DNA of 61,353 bases, taken from positions 1 to 61,353 of the forward strand of contig CAJVXY010000016.1 of the NCBI GenBank assembly GCA_913009895.1. Direction: 5' to 3'. Of this stretch, positions 1 to 8,265 are shown in pieces. Below the pieces are notes generated by a model. That model made no database searches. It was not told the origin of the DNA and saw only the letters and a program-made list of their open reading frames with translations. Every line of letters starts with the position of its first letter. Positions within the stretch are counted from its first letter, which is position 1. Source of the stretch: an uncultured Acidiferrobacteraceae bacterium. Its GTDB lineage: Bacteria; Pseudomonadota; Gammaproteobacteria; Acidiferrobacterales; SZUA-150. Both the position numbers and the translations under genes were made by a program.

Positions 1-807
1 GAATTCCCGCAAGACAAGGAAAAGCTGTGGTGGAATGATGACTGGTGGGAAAACGGTAAAATAGAACAACCGTCGAACTATGACGTGGTCATGACAGAAA
101 CCACTTATAAGAGTGGTGATATGGACATTCCAGCCTATATTTTTCGTCCGAAAAAACCGGGAAAATACCTGCCTGTTTTATTTCAGCATGGCCGGCGTGG
201 CCTTGATGACCTGACACTGCTTGTACCAAGACGCCTCGCTGCCAGGGGTTTCGTGGTATTGGCACCAGATATCTGGAACGGCAGATTCATTAATCCTTAT
301 CCATTCAAACATGATTATGAAAGTGAAAAAGATGTCGCCAGGGGGATTGATACGCTCTTAAAACTACCCAATATTATCGGCAACAAGGCCTGTACTGTTT
401 CTCATACCCGGGGCGGTTACCTGACCTTGAAGGCGTTGGTGACACACAAAAGACAAAAGAATGTGTCTTGTTATGTTGCGTATTACCCCCATTGGCAGGA
501 TCCAAATGAATCTGAACCATTGCAGGTTTACCAGTACGCGCCGGAAATTGAGGATTTAACAGTGCCGGCACTAATATTTTTTGGCGAACACGAGCAGTAC
601 CAGCGATTTCGCCCGATCCTGGCGGGGGTAGAAACTTTAAAGGAGAAGGGCAGAAAACCGCAGTTGATCATATATCCAGGCGTCGGTCGTGGATTTGATT
701 TTCGACCGCCCCGTATTCGTACCCTTGCCGATGACATGGCCACTAAAGATTCATTGCAAAGAACTGAAAAGTTTATTCGTAAATATTTGTCCACTGGCGG
801 GAAATAA
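1..807 (+). CDS. Dienelactone-hydrolase-like alpha/beta hydrolase, 5' end outside window
   Basis: The reading frame is open from base 1, so the gene starts upstream; an internal GTG at 85 is probably not the start. The fold looks like the dienelactone hydrolase / prolyl oligopeptidase-like family: an oxyanion-loop region with FQHGRRG, a nucleophile-elbow segment SHTRGG, and a late YPGVGRGF segment where the family usually has the catalytic His. All three usual catalytic positions look replaced: Thr for the elbow Ser, GEHE where the acid Asp is expected, and Arg for His. It may be a non-catalytic relative, or use another chemistry. Family assignment is fairly secure; activity is not. The next gene starts 32 bases downstream. 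Confidence 0.75.
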   Translation, partial: EFPQDKEKLWWNDDWWENGKIEQPSNYDVVMTETTYKSGDMDIPAYIFRPKKPGKYLPVLFQHGRRGLDDLTLLVPRRLAARGFVVLAPDIWNGRFINPYPFKHDYESEKDVARGIDTLLKLPNIIGNKACTVSHTRGGYLTLKALVTHKRQKNVSCYVAYYPHWQDPNESEPLQVYQYAPEIEDLTVPALIFFGEHEQYQRFRPILAGVETLKEKGRKPQLIIYPGVGRGFDFRPPRIRTLADDMATKDSLQRTEKFIRKYLSTGGK

Positions 808-839
808 TACTACTGAGTAGCATATTATTGTGGTGAATT

Positions 840-1346
840 ATGAGATTTCTTATTGTAACAATTATACTAATTTTCAGTACTACAGTTTTTGCAGAAAAAA
901 TAAAATATGAACTCTACGAGTTATCAACTGGTAATCTTATAGGAAAAGGGGTTAGGCAATACACCGTTAATGATGTAATCCTTAATCCATATTCAAGTAG
1001 AGAAAGAAAAGTTGTTGAGAAATTCATTGAGCTTGAGCAGGGATTCAAGGTAGGTGCGAGAATATTTTTTGAGCCTAAACTTACGGGCTTTGGATTAATT
1101 GCCGAATTAGATAAAGGTGATTTCAGCTGGGAATGGTACAACCAGGCAGATGGCAGGATTTTTAAAAAGTTACAAGGCAGCAAAGGCCTGGTTAAGATCA
1201 GGGTTAGCGGACTTCCAATGATGGAAATATTAGAAGAAATTATTTTTCTAGATGATGCTCGTTTATCATTTCATTATGGCGGTACTGGAAAGGCTGAATC
1301 TCATACTATCAAAATAAAAAAAGGAAGCGTTTTTAGGTTTGATTAA
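840..1346 (+). CDS. Secreted hypothetical protein
   Basis: The 168-residue product starts with a clear Sec signal peptide (charged MR, hydrophobic run to about residue 17, cleavage after VFA), so a periplasmic or outer-membrane location is inferred. The mature part is mixed alpha/beta-looking and rich in charged residues, with no motif I recognise and no cysteines. AT content is visibly higher than in the flanking genes. It follows the hydrolase-like gene by 32 bases on the same strand and may be co-transcribed. Function unknown. Confidence 0.6.
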   Translation: MRFLIVTIILIFSTTVFAEKIKYELYELSTGNLIGKGVRQYTVNDVILNPYSSRERKVVEKFIELEQGFKVGARIFFEPKLTGFGLIAELDKGDFSWEWYNQADGRIFKKLQGSKGLVKIRVSGLPMMEILEEIIFLDDARLSFHYGGTGKAESHTIKIKKGSVFRFD

Positions 1347-1416
1347 AACCACAAATCGATTGCTACCATCCCCTTTAATATATATTTAACCTAGTATTGG
1401 GGAAAAAGGAGTGTTC

Positions 1417-1872
1417 TTAATGAACTTTATTTACACCCGCCTGGTTCGATAAAATATTATCAATCGTTGAGCCAAGTTTTCCCAGTAGAGATTTTGATTT
1501 AATAGCTACCTGACGTTTTTCATCGTCGGCGATTTCCAGTTCCGGTTCAGGTATTTTAACCATGCTCAGGAGACCGTGCCGGTATTGCATTTTTTCCGGA
1601 TCGAAGCCGTCTGCAAGTCGAACCTCAAAAATATCATTTAACAGGTAGGCAGACCGGATACTGGCGATGCGAAATTTGGTCCAAAGTGGGGGCGGATTGC
1701 CGGATTCTGTAAAACCACGTGTCTGGAAACACTCGATGACGATTTCCCCGGAACCAGTCGTATAGATGACGTGAGGTTCAATGACTCGTATAGCGTGTTG
1801 ATTGTTGCAACGTACCACCGCTGTTTTCCGTTCAGAAATAGCACGGTTTAAAATCTTGATAATGCTGGACAT
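1417..1872 (-). CDS. Hypothetical protein with WYL-like domain
   Basis: I chose the ATG at 1872 because AAAGGAA lies six bases before it; a longer frame reaches 1938. The 151-residue product has an N-terminal pattern (a stretch like RKTAVVRCNNQHAIRVIEPH, then a beta-rich part ending in the WTKFRIASIRS segment) resembling the ligand-sensing WYL fold: Arg-rich strand, 'R-x-I-x-P' turn, then a strand holding an Arg. There is no DNA-binding domain, so it would be a stand-alone sensor-like protein. The resemblance is by eye only. The next minus-strand gene (thioredoxin-like) lies upstream at 2015-2590, about 140 bases away. Confidence 0.55.
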   Translation of the reverse strand: MSSIIKILNRAISERKTAVVRCNNQHAIRVIEPHVIYTTGSGEIVIECFQTRGFTESGNPPPLWTKFRIASIRSAYLLNDIFEVRLADGFDPEKMQYRHGLLSMVKIPEPELEIADDEKRQVAIKSKSLLGKLGSTIDNILSNQAGVNKVH

Positions 1873-2014
1873 ATCGGTTCCTTTTAATAATTCTCCTTCT
1901 GAAACCAGTATAGATAAGCTGAATTGGCTTGCTGCCAATAGGCGATATTCGCGATTACAGGCCGGACAAAAGGTATATCGGGGCTTAATAAGGCGCCGGA
2001 AACAAGGGAAAATC

Positions 2015-2590
2015 TCACTTTTCTGCGATCAATTTTCGTACCAGCTTTTCGATTGAGTTGGCATTACGATCACCAGCATGGATTTCACCAATAAATCGTC
2101 CGCGAATCATCCCTTTTTTGTCGACGACATAAAAGGCTGGCCAGTACCTGTTGTTTAGTGCCTTCCAGTAGCCAAAATCGTTGTCCATCATGACCGGGTG
2201 GTGCAGCCCAAATTCCCCAGTTTTGGCGACTACATTTTTGCGGATTCTTTCGCGGGCAAATTCAGGCGTGTGGATACCGATAACCTGGAGCTTACCCGAA
2301 AAGTTTTTTTCAATTTGTTTGAGCCAGGGAAAAGACCGGTAACAATTCCAGCATTCAAAAGTCCATACATCCAGCAGTACAACTTTTCCCCTGAGGTTTT
2401 TTACCTGTAAGGGTTTGCTATTCAACCAGGCATTTTTATTTGTCTGGGTAAATTCCGGCAGGGGGACGGGTTTAAAATTTTCGGCGCCCTTTAAGTCCTG
2501 GTAACGCAGGAACAGGGCAAACATTGAACCAGCCAAAACCACAATAAAAGCAATTCTTATGGGGGCTCTATAATTAGAAATAATGATCAT
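2015..2590 (-). CDS. Membrane-anchored thioredoxin-like (TlpA/DipZ-C type) protein
   Basis: The 191-residue protein has one N-terminal membrane segment (about residues 12-28) followed by a thioredoxin fold facing the periplasm. The redox pair is C80-W-N-C83 within VWTFECWNC, a form typical of the C-terminal domains of DipZ-like proteins and related TlpA/AhpC-TSA proteins. Trp150-Pro151 is the expected cis-Pro before the FYVVD strand. The likely role is thiol-disulfide exchange or peroxide/cytochrome maturation chemistry at the membrane; the substrate cannot be told. It is followed on the same strand by the WYL-like gene and is divergent from the Slp-like gene. Confidence 0.8.
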   Translation of the reverse strand: MIIISNYRAPIRIAFIVVLAGSMFALFLRYQDLKGAENFKPVPLPEFTQTNKNAWLNSKPLQVKNLRGKVVLLDVWTFECWNCYRSFPWLKQIEKNFSGKLQVIGIHTPEFARERIRKNVVAKTGEFGLHHPVMMDNDFGYWKALNNRYWPAFYVVDKKGMIRGRFIGEIHAGDRNANSIEKLVRKLIAEK

Positions 2591-2691
2591 GATTCCAGCC
2601 TGTTATTCACAGCAAATATAGACCACAAGATTGTTACAGGGTTCACCAATTGGCATAACGCCAACGAACCTATTAGTGATATAATCGAGCC

Positions 2692-3252
2692 ATGAAAATG
2701 TTTTGGTATCGTTTTATTTTTTTCAGTTTGTTATTGCTGGTCGCAAGCTGTGCCAGTAATGTACCGAAAGAAATTTCATCTACTCCAGTACCGGAGGTCG
2801 GCCTGGTTGCCGCCCAAAAAATCATAAAGGCCCACGTCGGCAAACCGGTCAGGTGGGGCGGCATGATCATTCAAATTGATAACCAGCAGGAAAAAACCGT
2901 CCTGGAAATTCTTGCCAAACCTTTAAACACTTACGGCCAACCCCTGGCCAATGTCGCCAGTCCTGGACGTTTTTTTGTTGAATTCCCGGGATTTATTGAT
3001 CCTTCACTGTATGCGCCGGGAAGAGAAATAACGGTTTATGGCACGTTGACCGGCCTGCGCAAGAAAAAAATAGGCGAGCATAGTTATGATTACCCGGTGG
3101 TCAATGGTGTTAAATATTACCTCTGGACCCAGCCGGTGACTTACGGTTATTACGATCCCTATTGGGATGGTTATTGGGGCTATGGCTACAGTTACCCTGG
3201 ACCCTATTGGTATCCATGGGGTATTCACGGCTATTACGGACATCACCACTAG
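2692..3252 (+). CDS. slp: Slp-family outer membrane lipoprotein
   Basis: The N-terminus is a lipoprotein signal peptide with lipobox VAS-Cys20. The body matches the Slp family (starvation-inducible outer-membrane lipoprotein): a WGG-x-I strand, a strand with T-x-LEI, the LNTYGQP segment, then a strand with ITVYGTLTG and a VNGVKYYLW ending. After about residue 150 comes a tail dominated by Tyr, Trp, Gly and Pro, finishing in three His; this tail is not part of the usual Slp domain. E. coli Slp is a carbon-starvation lipoprotein of unclear mechanism. The gene is monocistronic-looking, divergent from the thioredoxin-like gene. Confidence 0.85.
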   Translation: MKMFWYRFIFFSLLLLVASCASNVPKEISSTPVPEVGLVAAQKIIKAHVGKPVRWGGMIIQIDNQQEKTVLEILAKPLNTYGQPLANVASPGRFFVEFPGFIDPSLYAPGREITVYGTLTGLRKKKIGEHSYDYPVVNGVKYYLWTQPVTYGYYDPYWDGYWGYGYSYPGPYWYPWGIHGYYGHHH

Positions 3253-3377
3253 CCACGCCAGCAGCCCCACCCAGCCAAAATTGCGATAAATGGGTTCTTT
3301 ATCGCTAGATTACTGCGATATCTGGCCTATTCTTTGCAATGTAACCATAAAACCTGAAATTTGAGCAATGATTTGAT

Positions 3378-4049
3378 ATGGCAACCGTAGCAGAAAAACC
3401 TGTGGTACTCGTCGTGGATGACTCACGCGTCATGCGTAAGGCCATGATCAATATACTGGGTGAGGGTTACGAGATTATCGAGGCCGCCGATGGCATGGCT
3501 GGCTGGAACCAGGTATTGAGTAATAGCAGTATTGTACTGGTTATTTCAGATATTGAGATGCCGGAAATGGATGGTTACAGTTTTATTTGTCGAATCCGTG
3601 CATCTGAAGATGAGGCGCTCAGGAATATCCCTGTCATCGTCATCACCGGCGCCGAAGATGACATTACCCGGGAACGTGCTTATGCCTGCGGTGCCAACGA
3701 TTTCATCGTCAAGCCCATCGATAAAAAACAAATGCTGGCCTGCGTCGGCGCCCACATTGAAGACGTGCCTGAGGCCGAGGTCAATGCGCCCGTTGAATTA
3801 AAAGTATACAAAGGCCACCGTGGTGACGGTTCGGCTGAAATGCCTGACCTGGAATCCGCACTGAAAGTATTACGCAGTCCAAAACCGCAAATGCTTGATA
3901 ACTATGTACTTAACCTGGCGTTGCGCGTGATGCCAGTCCTGGATTACTGCAATCGCAGGTTTAATTTAAACCTGGATAATGAAATATTGAATGTTAAACG
4001 TCGTATCTTGGAAGCACGCGTGCCCACAAGGAAAAAAGCCACGGGTTAG
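3378..4049 (+). CDS. Single-domain response regulator with unknown C-terminal region
   Basis: The 223-residue protein starts with a receiver domain (residues about 8-130): acidic pair D14/D15, phosphoacceptor D58 in VISDIEMPEMDG, Thr in VITGAE, and Lys in FIVKPID. The remaining ~95 residues contain no HTH, GGDEF, HD-GYP or kinase motif that I can see. It may act by protein contact, as in CheY-like or polar-signalling regulators. No histidine kinase is adjacent. It ends ten bases before the stop codon of the oppositely oriented psd 3' fragment, so its ancestral neighbour was probably psd. Confidence 0.85.
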   Translation: MATVAEKPVVLVVDDSRVMRKAMINILGEGYEIIEAADGMAGWNQVLSNSSIVLVISDIEMPEMDGYSFICRIRASEDEALRNIPVIVITGAEDDITRERAYACGANDFIVKPIDKKQMLACVGAHIEDVPEAEVNAPVELKVYKGHRGDGSAEMPDLESALKVLRSPKPQMLDNYVLNLALRVMPVLDYCNRRFNLNLDNEILNVKRRILEARVPTRKKATG

Positions 4050-4059
4050 AGAGCTTAAA

Positions 4060-4374
4060 TTAAAACCGGCCCAAAGACTGACCGAGCAATACTTTTTGTC
4101 CCGCCTGCAAATCTTGATTCCATGTAATGTTCTCGGGCAAAAGCATAATGACCGTCGAGCCCAGGTTAAACCTGGCCATTTCTTCACCGCGGGAGAGCCT
4201 GATTTGTTCACTCACGTGTGATGTCCTGCGAATATTAAAACCGCTTGGCGGTGTGACTTTTTCCTGCCAGACCGTATCAATTGCCGAGACGTTAACAGCG
4301 CCCACCATGACCTGGATCACGGGGCCGGCCTCGGTATCAAAATAACTCACCAGTCTTTCATTTCGGGCACAAGC
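4060..4374 (-). pseudogene. Orphan 3' fragment of psd (phosphatidylserine decarboxylase)
   Basis: Positions 4060-4369 are a second copy of the last 310 bases of psd (8846-9155), about 97% identical with no indel. The fragment encodes the last ~102 residues, including the LGST self-cleavage motif, but lacks the N-terminal two-thirds, so it cannot make an enzyme. By my comparison ten bases differ; nine changes are silent (two in one Arg codon) and one gives Ala for Thr. Homology stops at 4369, beyond which the sequence is unrelated (the open frame runs on to 4392). See the findings for what this implies about the island between the copies. Confidence 0.9.
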
Positions 4375-4509
4375 CGAGTTGATGATTAACATGGAACAGA
4401 TTTCATGTCGTGAAGGACGTCACTTGCCATTGGTGTTGGATGAGACTATGAGCGACTAGCTGCAACACGAGAGAGCAATGCTCGTCCTACAATGACGCGC
4501 GGCCACCCA

Positions 4510-5415
4510 TTAGCCAAGGGCTGCATCATCCTCAAACACTTCCTTAAGATATTCTATGAATAGTTTCATTCTGATGGGAGTGAATTTGCGGGACGGTCTT
4601 ACTGCATATAGGTCAAAGGGTTTTGGACAATACTGTGTCAAAATGGCCTTAAGGGTTCCGGCCCGCAGCGCATCCGCCACAATAAATGTTGGCAGCAAAG
4701 TAAGGCCAATACCCGCTATGGCGACATCTCTTAATACCTCGCCATTATTTGTGGAGAGGTTTCCTGTTACGTCAAACTTATGCATTTTTTCTCCCTTTAA
4801 ATAACTCCACTCCTCCTGCATGCTTATGTGGTTGTAATGGAGGCAGTTATGAGCGCTTAGGTCAGAAGGGTTCTTCGGTTCACCATGCTGTTTTAAATAG
4901 CGGGGAGCGGCGCAAAAGGCTCTTGGAACGGATGCGATACAGGTTGCCACCAGTGATGAGTCTTTGGGCACACCAATTCTGATCGCAATATCGATCCCTT
5001 CTGACACAATATCTGTAAACCGGTCCTCTAGTTGAAGCTGTATTCTTAGTTCCGGATAGCGCTTCATGAAACCGGGCAGGACAGGCGCAATACACATGGT
5101 TCCAAAACTCAAAGGGGCGGCAATACGCAAGTTCCCTTTAACTGTTTCATGCCCTTGCTGCAATCGTTCTTCGGCTTCGTCTAAGGAGCAAAAAATGTCT
5201 TGTAGATCATCATAGAACTGCTTTCCCGCATCAGTAAGATCAATTTGACGTGTTGTTCGGTTAAGAAGTTTAACGCCCAGAGCACTTTCCAGACCGGATA
5301 CGCGACGGCTAACGGCGGCTGTACTAACGTCAAGTTTTTCAGCCGCACGTTTGAAGCTGTGCGCCTCAACCACAGCCATAAAACTCTGCAAGGCTATCAA
5401 GTCATAATGTTGCAT
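4510..5415 (-). CDS. LysR-type transcriptional regulator
   Basis: The 301-residue protein has the LysR winged HTH at residues ~5-62 (SFKRAAEKLDVSTAAVSRRVSGLE) and a substrate-binding domain of the CrgA/AaeR-like subgroup (motifs GNLRIAAPLSFG, DIAIRIG, RYLKQHG). The ATG at 5415 is preferred over a TTG nine bases upstream. It is divergent from the pirin gene; LysR-pirin pairs of this kind are common and the regulator normally controls its neighbour. The region between them carries a duplicated promoter with the truncated starts of both genes, described separately. The inducer is unknown. Confidence 0.9.
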   Translation of the reverse strand: MQHYDLIALQSFMAVVEAHSFKRAAEKLDVSTAAVSRRVSGLESALGVKLLNRTTRQIDLTDAGKQFYDDLQDIFCSLDEAEERLQQGHETVKGNLRIAAPLSFGTMCIAPVLPGFMKRYPELRIQLQLEDRFTDIVSEGIDIAIRIGVPKDSSLVATCIASVPRAFCAAPRYLKQHGEPKNPSDLSAHNCLHYNHISMQEEWSYLKGEKMHKFDVTGNLSTNNGEVLRDVAIAGIGLTLLPTFIVADALRAGTLKAILTQYCPKPFDLYAVRPSRKFTPIRMKLFIEYLKEVFEDDAALG

Positions 5416-5762
5416 ATTGCACAACTATAATTTATTAAAAGGTATCTTTATTACTTTATTGTAAATAATTACTATAGATACATCAATAATAAACCAGCCG
5501 AGGATATGTCATGCAGAAGTATTATCGAAAAATCAGCGCCGAAGAGTCGCGCTACTTGCTAGTCAGCAGGGTTCATCCGTTTAAGTCGTATTGTTGCATA
5601 TTAAGTAATTATTATTTACCAAATAACGTATTTATTACGTTAGCTTAAACAAATACCCTATGCACATTAATTAAATCAACCGAGGAATGAGCCATGCAAA
5701 AACACTACCGAAAAATCGGCGCTGAAGAGCTGCACTACCTGCCAGCAAGCAGGGTTCATCCG
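5401..5762. repeat. Tandem duplication of the divergent lysR-pirin promoter with both gene starts
   Basis: Copy A covers about 5401-5579 and copy B about 5585-5762. Both begin with a reverse-oriented LysR start (MQHYDL in A; MQQYDL then a stop in B), share GTTGCATATT, and reach a pirin start codon after 102 and 101 bases (5511 and 5694) preceded by CCGAGGA. Both then encode the pirin N-terminus to the codons for SRVHP, where copy A ends. Copy A keeps the live lysR start and copy B the live pirin start. The copies are clearly diverged, so the event is old or joined two related loci. Confidence 0.8.
5511..5648 (+). pseudogene. Truncated pirin start (copy A), 45 codons
   Basis: An open frame with a good GAGGATAT leader begins MQKYYRKISAEE and matches the first ~23 residues of the intact pirin (MQKHYRKIGAEE), ending homology at SRVHP. 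The following 22 residues are a read-through of the copy B lysR start and promoter on the opposite strand, finishing at TAA 5646-5648. It may still be translated as a small peptide, but it is best read as a remnant of a duplicated or recombined lysR-pirin locus. Confidence 0.75.
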
Positions 5763-6434
5763 GCGGATACCTATTTTCATTTTTCGTTCGCCAACTATCA
5801 CAACCCGGACAATATGCAATTCGGCGTGTTACGCGTGCTCAACGATGATGATGTCAAACCCCATGATGGCTTTGACAAACATCCACATCAGGAGATGGAG
5901 ATCGTTAGCTATGTGGTCAAAGGCAAACTGACCCATTGGGACAGCGCGACCAATGTGGAAGATACGCTGGCGCGCGGCCATGTGCAGACGGTGACAGCAG
6001 GCTCCGGTGTTTGGCATTCGGAGCTGAACCAGCAGGATGAGTGGACCCGGTTTCTGCAAATCTGGATTCTTCCGCCTAAAGATGGACTACCCGTACGTTA
6101 CGAGAATCACAAATTTGACCCTGAGGAACGGCGCAACCAGCTGTTGCAGATTGTGGGCAATCTGTCCAGCCAAGAGCAGGCACCGTTACATTTAAATCAG
6201 GATATAAATATGTTTGTATCCGAACTGACGGAGAAAGAGGCGCAGGTAAGTTACACGCTGAAAAAAGGACGCCAGGCCTATATCAATAACTTCGAGGGAA
6301 GCGTTGATATTAAAGACTATATCACTTTGAATGAGCGCGAATCATTGGAAATTACAGGGCCAGCGAAATTGGTGTTTTCTGCCACAGACGAGAGTGCACA
6401 TTTCATCATTATTGAAATGCCCGAGACGGAATGA
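5694..6434 (+). CDS. Pirin family protein (bicupin)
   Basis: The 246-residue length is typical for the pirin family. The N-terminal cupin holds the metal site: the GFDKHPHQEME segment supplies two His and the Glu, with the second-cupin-strand His in the VTAGSGVWHSE segment. Bacterial pirins such as E. coli YhhW have quercetin 2,3-dioxygenase activity in vitro; the natural substrate is usually unknown. The start follows CCGAGGAATGAGCC. The gene lies first in an apparent operon with the CDGSH protein and LtrA, under the divergent LysR. The unit belongs to the island between the two psd copies. Confidence 0.9.
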   Translation: MQKHYRKIGAEELHYLPASRVHPADTYFHFSFANYHNPDNMQFGVLRVLNDDDVKPHDGFDKHPHQEMEIVSYVVKGKLTHWDSATNVEDTLARGHVQTVTAGSGVWHSELNQQDEWTRFLQIWILPPKDGLPVRYENHKFDPEERRNQLLQIVGNLSSQEQAPLHLNQDINMFVSELTEKEAQVSYTLKKGRQAYINNFEGSVDIKDYITLNERESLEITGPAKLVFSATDESAHFIIIEMPETE

Positions 6435-6508
6435 CTCAGCCCACCGTGAACCCGCAGGAGTACTATGCGGGTTTTATAGCAAGCAAGAGTAATGACAGGA
6501 GAAAAATA

Positions 6509-7144
6509 ATGAGCGTAGAAACCTTCAAAACAAAGCAAGGCGCCCTCTACTTTGCTGGCGAGAAATGCATCCACTCACGCAATTGCGTGCTTAATCGGCC
6601 TGACGTATTTGTGCCCAATGTGAAGGGCGAATGGATTCACCCAGAAAGAGCAAGTTCAGGTGAGTTGCAGGAGATTGCAGACAACTGTCCATCGGGCGCC
6701 ATTCGCTACGAGGAAACAGGCCAGTCGCAACGCAAACCGTTAGTGAATACGCTTCATATTCGTGAAAATGGGCCTTACGCACTGAGTGCCGACCTTCAGT
6801 TGGGCGAAAAACCCTGTGCTTCACAGAAAATGACGCTTTGCCGCTGCGGTGCTTCAAAAAACAAACCTTATTGCGATGGCACTCATGTTGACATTGGCTT
6901 TGTGGCCACAGGCGAAGTAGCGGTTGTGGATTCACCAGATCCCGAGAGTCGATCAGGGGTTGTGATTGTGAGTCCACTGAAAGACGGGCCGGTACAAGTA
7001 GACGGCAATCTGGAGATTTGTACGGGGACAGGCCATACAGTAAACCGGGTGCAACAGGTTCATTTGTGTCGCTGCGGTCATTCCAACAACAAACCCTATT
7101 GCGATGGCGCCCACAGCAAGGCCGGGTTTACCACGGAGTTTTAA
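6509..7144 (+). CDS. CDGSH iron-sulfur protein with N-terminal mono-cluster ferredoxin-like domain
   Basis: Start chosen at 6509, preceded by ACAGGAGA; the frame also reads from 6431, overlapping the pirin stop by four bases. The 211-residue product has three cluster modules: a divergent single-cluster ferredoxin domain (EKCIHSRNC and DNCPSGAI, residues ~10-65), then two CDGSH motifs of the form C-x-C-x2-S-x3-P-x-C-D-G-x-H, LCRCGASKNKPYCDGTH and LCRCGHSNNKPYCDGAH. Each CDGSH would bind a [2Fe-2S] cluster with 3 Cys and 1 His. Such proteins work in redox sensing or cluster transfer. It shares an operon with pirin and LtrA. Confidence 0.88.
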   Translation: MSVETFKTKQGALYFAGEKCIHSRNCVLNRPDVFVPNVKGEWIHPERASSGELQEIADNCPSGAIRYEETGQSQRKPLVNTLHIRENGPYALSADLQLGEKPCASQKMTLCRCGASKNKPYCDGTHVDIGFVATGEVAVVDSPDPESRSGVVIVSPLKDGPVQVDGNLEICTGTGHTVNRVQQVHLCRCGHSNNKPYCDGAHSKAGFTTEF

Positions 7145-7151
7145 AATCATA

Positions 7152-8171
7152 ATGGCTGATGCAATAATAAAAAAAGCAAACTGGCTGGAGCTGTTATTTG
7201 ATCTGATCTTTGTCTACGCCGTATCGAAGGCAACACACATTTTGGTGGCTCATGGGGGACATATTGGAATCGGCCAATATGCCACCTTTATTCTGGTGAT
7301 GATTCCGATCTGGTGGACCTGGACTGGGCACACTCTATTTGTTACCCGCTTCGATACTGAAGATATTACTCAGCGCATACTGACACTGTTCACCATGTTG
7401 GCGGTTGTATTTTGGACATCATTTATAAATGCTGATTTTGATTCGTACTACCACGGGTATTTACTATTTTATGTAATCATCAGGCTCACTCTGGTGATTA
7501 TGTACTGGAATGCGGCAAGGAAGAATCCGGCGGCTATACCAATTGCAAAACGACTGGGTTCTGGATTTTTGATTGGCCTTGCGGTTACCTCACTTTCGTT
7601 GTTGTTCGAACCCCCGTTTCGCTACGTCGTGCTCTATCTTGGTATTGGCATAGAAATTATTACACCATTACTCAGCAGGCATTCCCTTAAAGCGACACCA
7701 GTTAAGTCACACCACCTTCCAGAGCGTTATGGTTTACTGACGATTATCTTGCTGGGTGAGTTAGTCATCATGCTGGCGAATAATTTAAGTGAAACGTCCT
7801 GGTCAGTCTCCACAGTTGCTACGTCTGCTGTTGGCTTTATACTGATAGCCACCTTGTGGTGGCTATATTTTGATCTGGTGGAAAATCATATCCTGGGAAA
7901 AGAACTAGGCACCGGGCAGCGCATTATTTATGGTCACTTATTCATTTATCTGGGATTATCTTCAATCGCTGTCTTTATAGGATATGCCATTACTGCGAAG
8001 TTAGGTTTTGTAGATCATTTATTGCTCAGCTTGTTTGGCTCAGGAGCGCTGTTTACTGGTTTACTGTTAACATTTGGCTGGCAACGAATTACCGGTCATG
8101 TACATCTTCGGCTCTATTTTGTTTTGCTGACTTCGATTGTTCTATCAATGGGGTTAACGAGATTATTTTAG
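7152..8171 (+). CDS. Low temperature requirement protein A (LtrA) family membrane protein
   Basis: The 339-residue protein is a polytopic membrane protein with about nine to ten hydrophobic segments. It begins NWLELLFDLIFVYAVSK, the hallmark of the LtrA family, and has the later PERYGLLTIILLGE segment, also family-typical. The ATG at 7152 lies seven bases after the CDGSH stop, so they are co-transcribed. LtrA was named from a Listeria cold-growth mutant; its molecular role is not established. A strong hairpin terminator follows at 8228-8254. Confidence 0.85.
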   Translation: MADAIIKKANWLELLFDLIFVYAVSKATHILVAHGGHIGIGQYATFILVMIPIWWTWTGHTLFVTRFDTEDITQRILTLFTMLAVVFWTSFINADFDSYYHGYLLFYVIIRLTLVIMYWNAARKNPAAIPIAKRLGSGFLIGLAVTSLSLLFEPPFRYVVLYLGIGIEIITPLLSRHSLKATPVKSHHLPERYGLLTIILLGELVIMLANNLSETSWSVSTVATSAVGFILIATLWWLYFDLVENHILGKELGTGQRIIYGHLFIYLGLSSIAVFIGYAITAKLGFVDHLLLSLFGSGALFTGLLLTFGWQRITGHVHLRLYFVLLTSIVLSMGLTRLF

Positions 8172-8227
8172 TTCCCGGTAAAACTAATACGATATTTACA
8201 AAAGACAGCAAACGTGTTGAAACCTTA

Positions 8228-8254
8228 AAATGGCTGTCAAACTGACAGCCATTT
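8228..8254. terminator. Bidirectional intrinsic terminator
   Basis: A perfect 12-bp stem (AAATGGCTGTCA / TGACAGCCATTT) with a three-base AAC loop, flanked by A-rich sequence on one side and ATTTATAAAT on the other. It ends the pirin-CDGSH-ltrA unit and faces the end of the decayed outer-membrane gene. Confidence 0.75.
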
Positions 8255-8265
8255 ATAAATGCCAC

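Noticed and set aside
1-6. EcoRI site GAATTC at the first base
   Set aside because: It may reflect a clone end but can also be chance; it says nothing about biology.
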